Assembly: GCA_902491375.1 (NCBI GenBank)
Contig: CABUHE010000034.1
Span: 1 to 16,796, forward strand
Source of the DNA: an uncultured Prevotella sp.
GTDB taxonomy: Bacteria; Bacteroidota; Bacteroidia; Bacteroidales; Bacteroidaceae
Length of the DNA stretch: 16,796 bases
Reading direction: 5' to 3'
Shown: piece by piece, positions 14,091-16,796 of the stretch
How positions within the stretch are numbered: the stretch's first letter is position 1
Layout: every line of letters starts with the position of its first letter
Notes under the pieces: generated by a model
The model's input: the letters and a program-made list of their open reading frames with translations, nothing else
Database searches by the model: none
Told to the model about the DNA's origin: nothing
Position numbers and translations under genes: made by a program

Positions 14091-16472
14091 ATGAGGAAAA
14101 TATCGACATTTTTACTTTTAATGATGTTGTCGGTTGTTTCTGCTTATGCGGATGCGCTCTATTCGACAACATTCAACACTGTTGACGAGTTCAACACGTG
14201 GACAGTTGTTGACGCCAACGGTGACGGCTCAACGTGGCTTTTTAACGAGGAAGGCACTCCTTCGAAGGTTGCTTACAAGTATGATTACTTCAACAACGGC
14301 GATGACTGGCTGATTTCGCCTGCAATAACTCCGACAGAGACAGGCACGCTGATTGTCAGATACACATTCAGCGGTAGCTATTATGGCGAGAGCATGGATG
14401 TTTATTCTGGCACGGGTGGCACAGTTGAAGACATGACAAAGAAGGAAGCGACCTATGATAATATCTTAAAGAACGAGCAATCGGGCTTCTTCCTTGTTGA
14501 CGGTAAGGCTGGAGAGCCGTTCCATTTTGCTTTCCATGCAACATCAAAGGCTTACAAGGATTATCTGTATCTTTGCTCGGTTTCAGTTGAGCCGATTGCA
14601 AATCCCGTTGACGTGAAGGTTTCTGACATTTTAAGTCCTGTTACAGGGCTTGGTCTTGGACAAGAGCCGGTGAAGGTTGCCATAACCAACAGTGGCCGTG
14701 TTGACTTGTCTGGATTCGATGTTGCGTTTGCTGTTGACGGTAAGGAGATTGCAAAAGAAACAGTCAGCCAGACATTGAAGATAGGTGAGACAATGGAATA
14801 TACTTTCAATGCCAAAGCCGATCTTTCAACTCCTTTGACTACATATGCTATCAAGGCATGGGCTACTCATCCTGACGACATAGACCATACAAACGACACT
14901 TGTTACACGACAGTAAAGCATAAGGCTCCGTTGAATGTGCCGTACACAATGGGATTTGAGTCGTCTGAGAATACTGAAGATTTCACATATTATAATCTTA
15001 ACGAGGACGATGGCTCATGGGGTGTAAGTGTTGATGCCGGTTTCACGAACATGGCACGCACAGGAAACGGCTGTCTGATTTATGATTACGACTCAGACAA
15101 CAACGGTGACGACTGGGTAATGCTTGACCCGATAAACGTTGAGCCTGGATATTATGTTCTGAAGTTCTGGTATTCAAACTTGCAGTCTTATCCTGAGAAG
15201 CTGGCAGTTTACTGGGGTAATGAGGCTGAACCTGAAGCTATGACAAACAAGATTGTTGAATATGCTCCGTTCTCTGTCAACCAATACACTGAGTCTGCAC
15301 AGGTTCTTCATTTTGACAAGGCGCAGACCATTTACTTCGGATTCCATGCTTTCAGCGACAAAGACCAGAATGTGATTCTTATTGATGATGTCTCATTTGA
15401 CAAGATTGATTCTGAAGCAGGCGACCTTGCTGTTTCTGATTTACAGAATGTCTTTGACTTCGTTCGTGAGAGCAGCAGTAAGGACGTAACATTTACTCTG
15501 AGCAACAACGGAATTGATGAAATGGATGCCGATATTAAGGTAAGCATCGACGACGTAGCGGTTAAGGACAGCGTCGTTGCTACACAGGCTCAGGTCAACA
15601 AGACGGTTACGTTCAGTAACGTACTGGCAGGTCTTAGCGACGGCCGTCATACATTGAAGGTTGAAATAGTAAACGACAGCGAAGGTAACGCTGACAACAA
15701 TGTGCTGACAAAAGAATTCACCGTAGTAAGCGAGCCGGTTATGTTCTGGAACTTCGAGGACGGTCAGCTTCCGGCTGACTTCACATTCCGTGCAGAAGAC
15801 GGAGGTACCGTCAGCTCTGCGGCAGGTGAGGAATTCAATGAGGACGGTTGGGGACTCTTCAATATTGTTGACCATCCGATACTCGGCGAGTATCTGTTAG
15901 CCGGAACATCATGGCTTAACGGTACATCGCAGGCCGACCGTTGGCTTATCCTGCCGAAGGTCTATGTTGACGGTCCGGACAGCTACTTCGTTTGGGATTC
16001 TTATTCATACGATTCACGCTATCTTGAGGATTATCAGGTGTTGGTATCTACCGGCGGTGATAGCAGCGCAGACTTTACAGAGCTTCTTAACGTTGAAGGT
16101 GAGAGCACAGATATAAAGACACGCGGTTTGAGTCTGGCAGACTATGCAGGAAAGGACATCTATATCGCAATCCGTCTGAGAACAAAGAACGGTAACTGTC
16201 TGCTGCTCGACAACATGGGTGTTTATATTGACAAGACTGCGACTTGTATTACTACAGTCTCAGGTGCAGAGCAGGGCGTCGTTATTTCGGATAACGAACT
16301 GCGTGCTGCTGAGGGTGTGAAGAGCATCGTAGTAAGCGATATTGCCGGCCGTGTAATGAGAACAGCCGATACAAATGTTGTTACTCTGTCATCTCTTCCA
16401 TCTGGTGTTTATGTCGCAACGGTAAAGGCTGCCGACGGAAGCGCCAAGAGCTATAAGTTCATCAAGAAGTAA
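14091..16472 (+). CDS. T9SS-type surface protein with three choice-of-anchor J domains
   Basis: Large exported protein, probably secreted or surface-attached by the type IX system. Residues 1-20 are a signal peptide (MRKISTFLLLMMLSVVSAYA). Three jelly-roll choice-of-anchor J (cleaved adhesin) domains are marked by a repeated Asp/Trp motif: NNGDDWLISP with Trp73, NNGDDWVMLDP with Trp342, and QADRWLILP with Trp618, so the module repeats about every 270 residues. Each of the first two J domains is followed by a CARDB/Ig-like domain (about 172-280 and 448-545). The last ~75 residues form a T9SS type A-like C-terminal domain with VVSDIAGRVM, SSLPSGVYVATV and the end KSYKFIKK. No protease, glycosidase or other catalytic motif is seen. 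The architecture recalls hemagglutinin and gingipain adhesin repeats; binding to host or glycan is an inference. It is a single-gene unit. Confidence 0.87.
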   Translation: MRKISTFLLLMMLSVVSAYADALYSTTFNTVDEFNTWTVVDANGDGSTWLFNEEGTPSKVAYKYDYFNNGDDWLISPAITPTETGTLIVRYTFSGSYYGESMDVYSGTGGTVEDMTKKEATYDNILKNEQSGFFLVDGKAGEPFHFAFHATSKAYKDYLYLCSVSVEPIANPVDVKVSDILSPVTGLGLGQEPVKVAITNSGRVDLSGFDVAFAVDGKEIAKETVSQTLKIGETMEYTFNAKADLSTPLTTYAIKAWATHPDDIDHTNDTCYTTVKHKAPLNVPYTMGFESSENTEDFTYYNLNEDDGSWGVSVDAGFTNMARTGNGCLIYDYDSDNNGDDWVMLDPINVEPGYYVLKFWYSNLQSYPEKLAVYWGNEAEPEAMTNKIVEYAPFSVNQYTESAQVLHFDKAQTIYFGFHAFSDKDQNVILIDDVSFDKIDSEAGDLAVSDLQNVFDFVRESSSKDVTFTLSNNGIDEMDADIKVSIDDVAVKDSVVATQAQVNKTVTFSNVLAGLSDGRHTLKVEIVNDSEGNADNNVLTKEFTVVSEPVMFWNFEDGQLPADFTFRAEDGGTVSSAAGEEFNEDGWGLFNIVDHPILGEYLLAGTSWLNGTSQADRWLILPKVYVDGPDSYFVWDSYSYDSRYLEDYQVLVSTGGDSSADFTELLNVEGESTDIKTRGLSLADYAGKDIYIAIRLRTKNGNCLLLDNMGVYIDKTATCITTVSGAEQGVVISDNELRAAEGVKSIVVSDIAGRVMRTADTNVVTLSSLPSGVYVATVKAADGSAKSYKFIKK

Positions 16473-16796
16473 TGACACATAAATAGCTTTAAGACTATTG
16501 TCTGAATATTTAATAATCATCAGGCAAGTCTTTTTAAAGTTATCCTTTATAATCAGAAAAGATGCTGTTACAGGTTTATTAGTAACAGCATCTTTTTCGT
16601 TTTTTGAATATTCAATAATCCGTCATATCATCCAGTAAAACAGGCTGGATAAATTCATAAAAAACACATTTGAATGAATCATTTACAGATGATATGATTA
16701 TAACGTAAGGCTTTTAAAATAATGGTGTAAACTCTTTTTCTGTAAATCTGTATAAGGAATATACCTCTTTGAAATCAAGAGAGTTAGAAGAATTAC
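16473..16796. other. Gene-free tail of the window
   Basis: Holds the surface-protein terminator (16557-16596), an imperfect inverted repeat before it around 16478-16534 (CTTTAAGACT with AGTCTTTTTAAAG), and a wide inverted repeat after it: TCATATCATC (16623-16632) with GATGATATGA (16688-16697), enclosing ATTCA/TGAAT. No gene start is visible before the end of the window. Confidence 0.55.
16557..16596 (+). terminator. Terminator of the J-domain surface protein gene
   Basis: AAAAGATGCTGTTAC (16557-16571) pairs perfectly over 15 bp with GTAACAGCATCTTTT (16582-16596), 10-nt loop, followed by TCGTTTTTTG. It lies 84 nt after the stop. Read in reverse it would end in TTTTCTG, so weak termination of incoming minus-strand transcripts is possible. 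Confidence 0.9.

Overview
The window looks like chromosomal DNA from a Bacteroidales bacterium, most likely Prevotella or a close relative. The evidence is: at least three good matches to the Bacteroidetes -7 promoter element TAnnTTTG at sensible distances from starts; mostly A-rich starts rather than strong Shine-Dalgarno sites; several exported proteins with a lipobox; a surface protein ending in a type IX secretion (T9SS) C-terminal domain; and AT-rich intergenic DNA carrying a degenerate ~22-nt palindromic repeat that I associate, from memory only, with Prevotella genomes. No tRNA, rRNA, CRISPR array, insertion sequence or phage gene was recognised. Most of the window is ordinary core or accessory content.

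Layout. Bases 1-622 hold no gene, but contain one copy of the repeat and a likely promoter. Bases 623-6572 are a three-gene RND multidrug efflux operon on the + strand: periplasmic adaptor lipoprotein, inner-membrane HAE1-type pump, and NodT/TolC-type outer-membrane lipoprotein. After a 129-nt gap with large nested inverted repeats comes an LpxA-family acyltransferase (6702-7478) that lacks several residues of classical LpxA. A strong, probably bidirectional terminator separates it from a convergent minus-strand trypsin-like lipoprotein protease (7580-8698) with a long helical insert. Bases 8699-9297 are gene-free and hold the protease promoter and the clearest copy of the ~22-nt repeat. A lone 141-aa two-helix membrane protein follows (9298-9723, +).

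The minus-strand block 9932-13749 holds a MATE transporter with its own terminator, and a probable two-gene unit: an exported C1-family cysteine peptidase followed by a COG0731-like radical SAM protein that ends at a very strong hairpin. A 341-nt divergent intergenic region leads to a 793-aa T9SS-type surface protein on the + strand (14091-16472), built from three repeats of a choice-of-anchor J (cleaved adhesin) domain, the first two followed by CARDB/Ig-like domains. It ends at a textbook terminator, and the last ~200 nt hold no gene.

How the genes relate. The pump operon would export toxic compounds across both membranes, the LpxA-like enzyme belongs with lipid A or another acyl-sugar pathway, and the MATE protein is a second, single-component exporter. 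The protease, the C1 peptidase and the J-domain protein are separate envelope or secreted proteins. Nothing ties the window into one new system. The best leads are the ~22-nt repeat family, the divergent LpxA paralogue, the nested palindromes at 6580-6677, and the coiled-coil insert in the protease.
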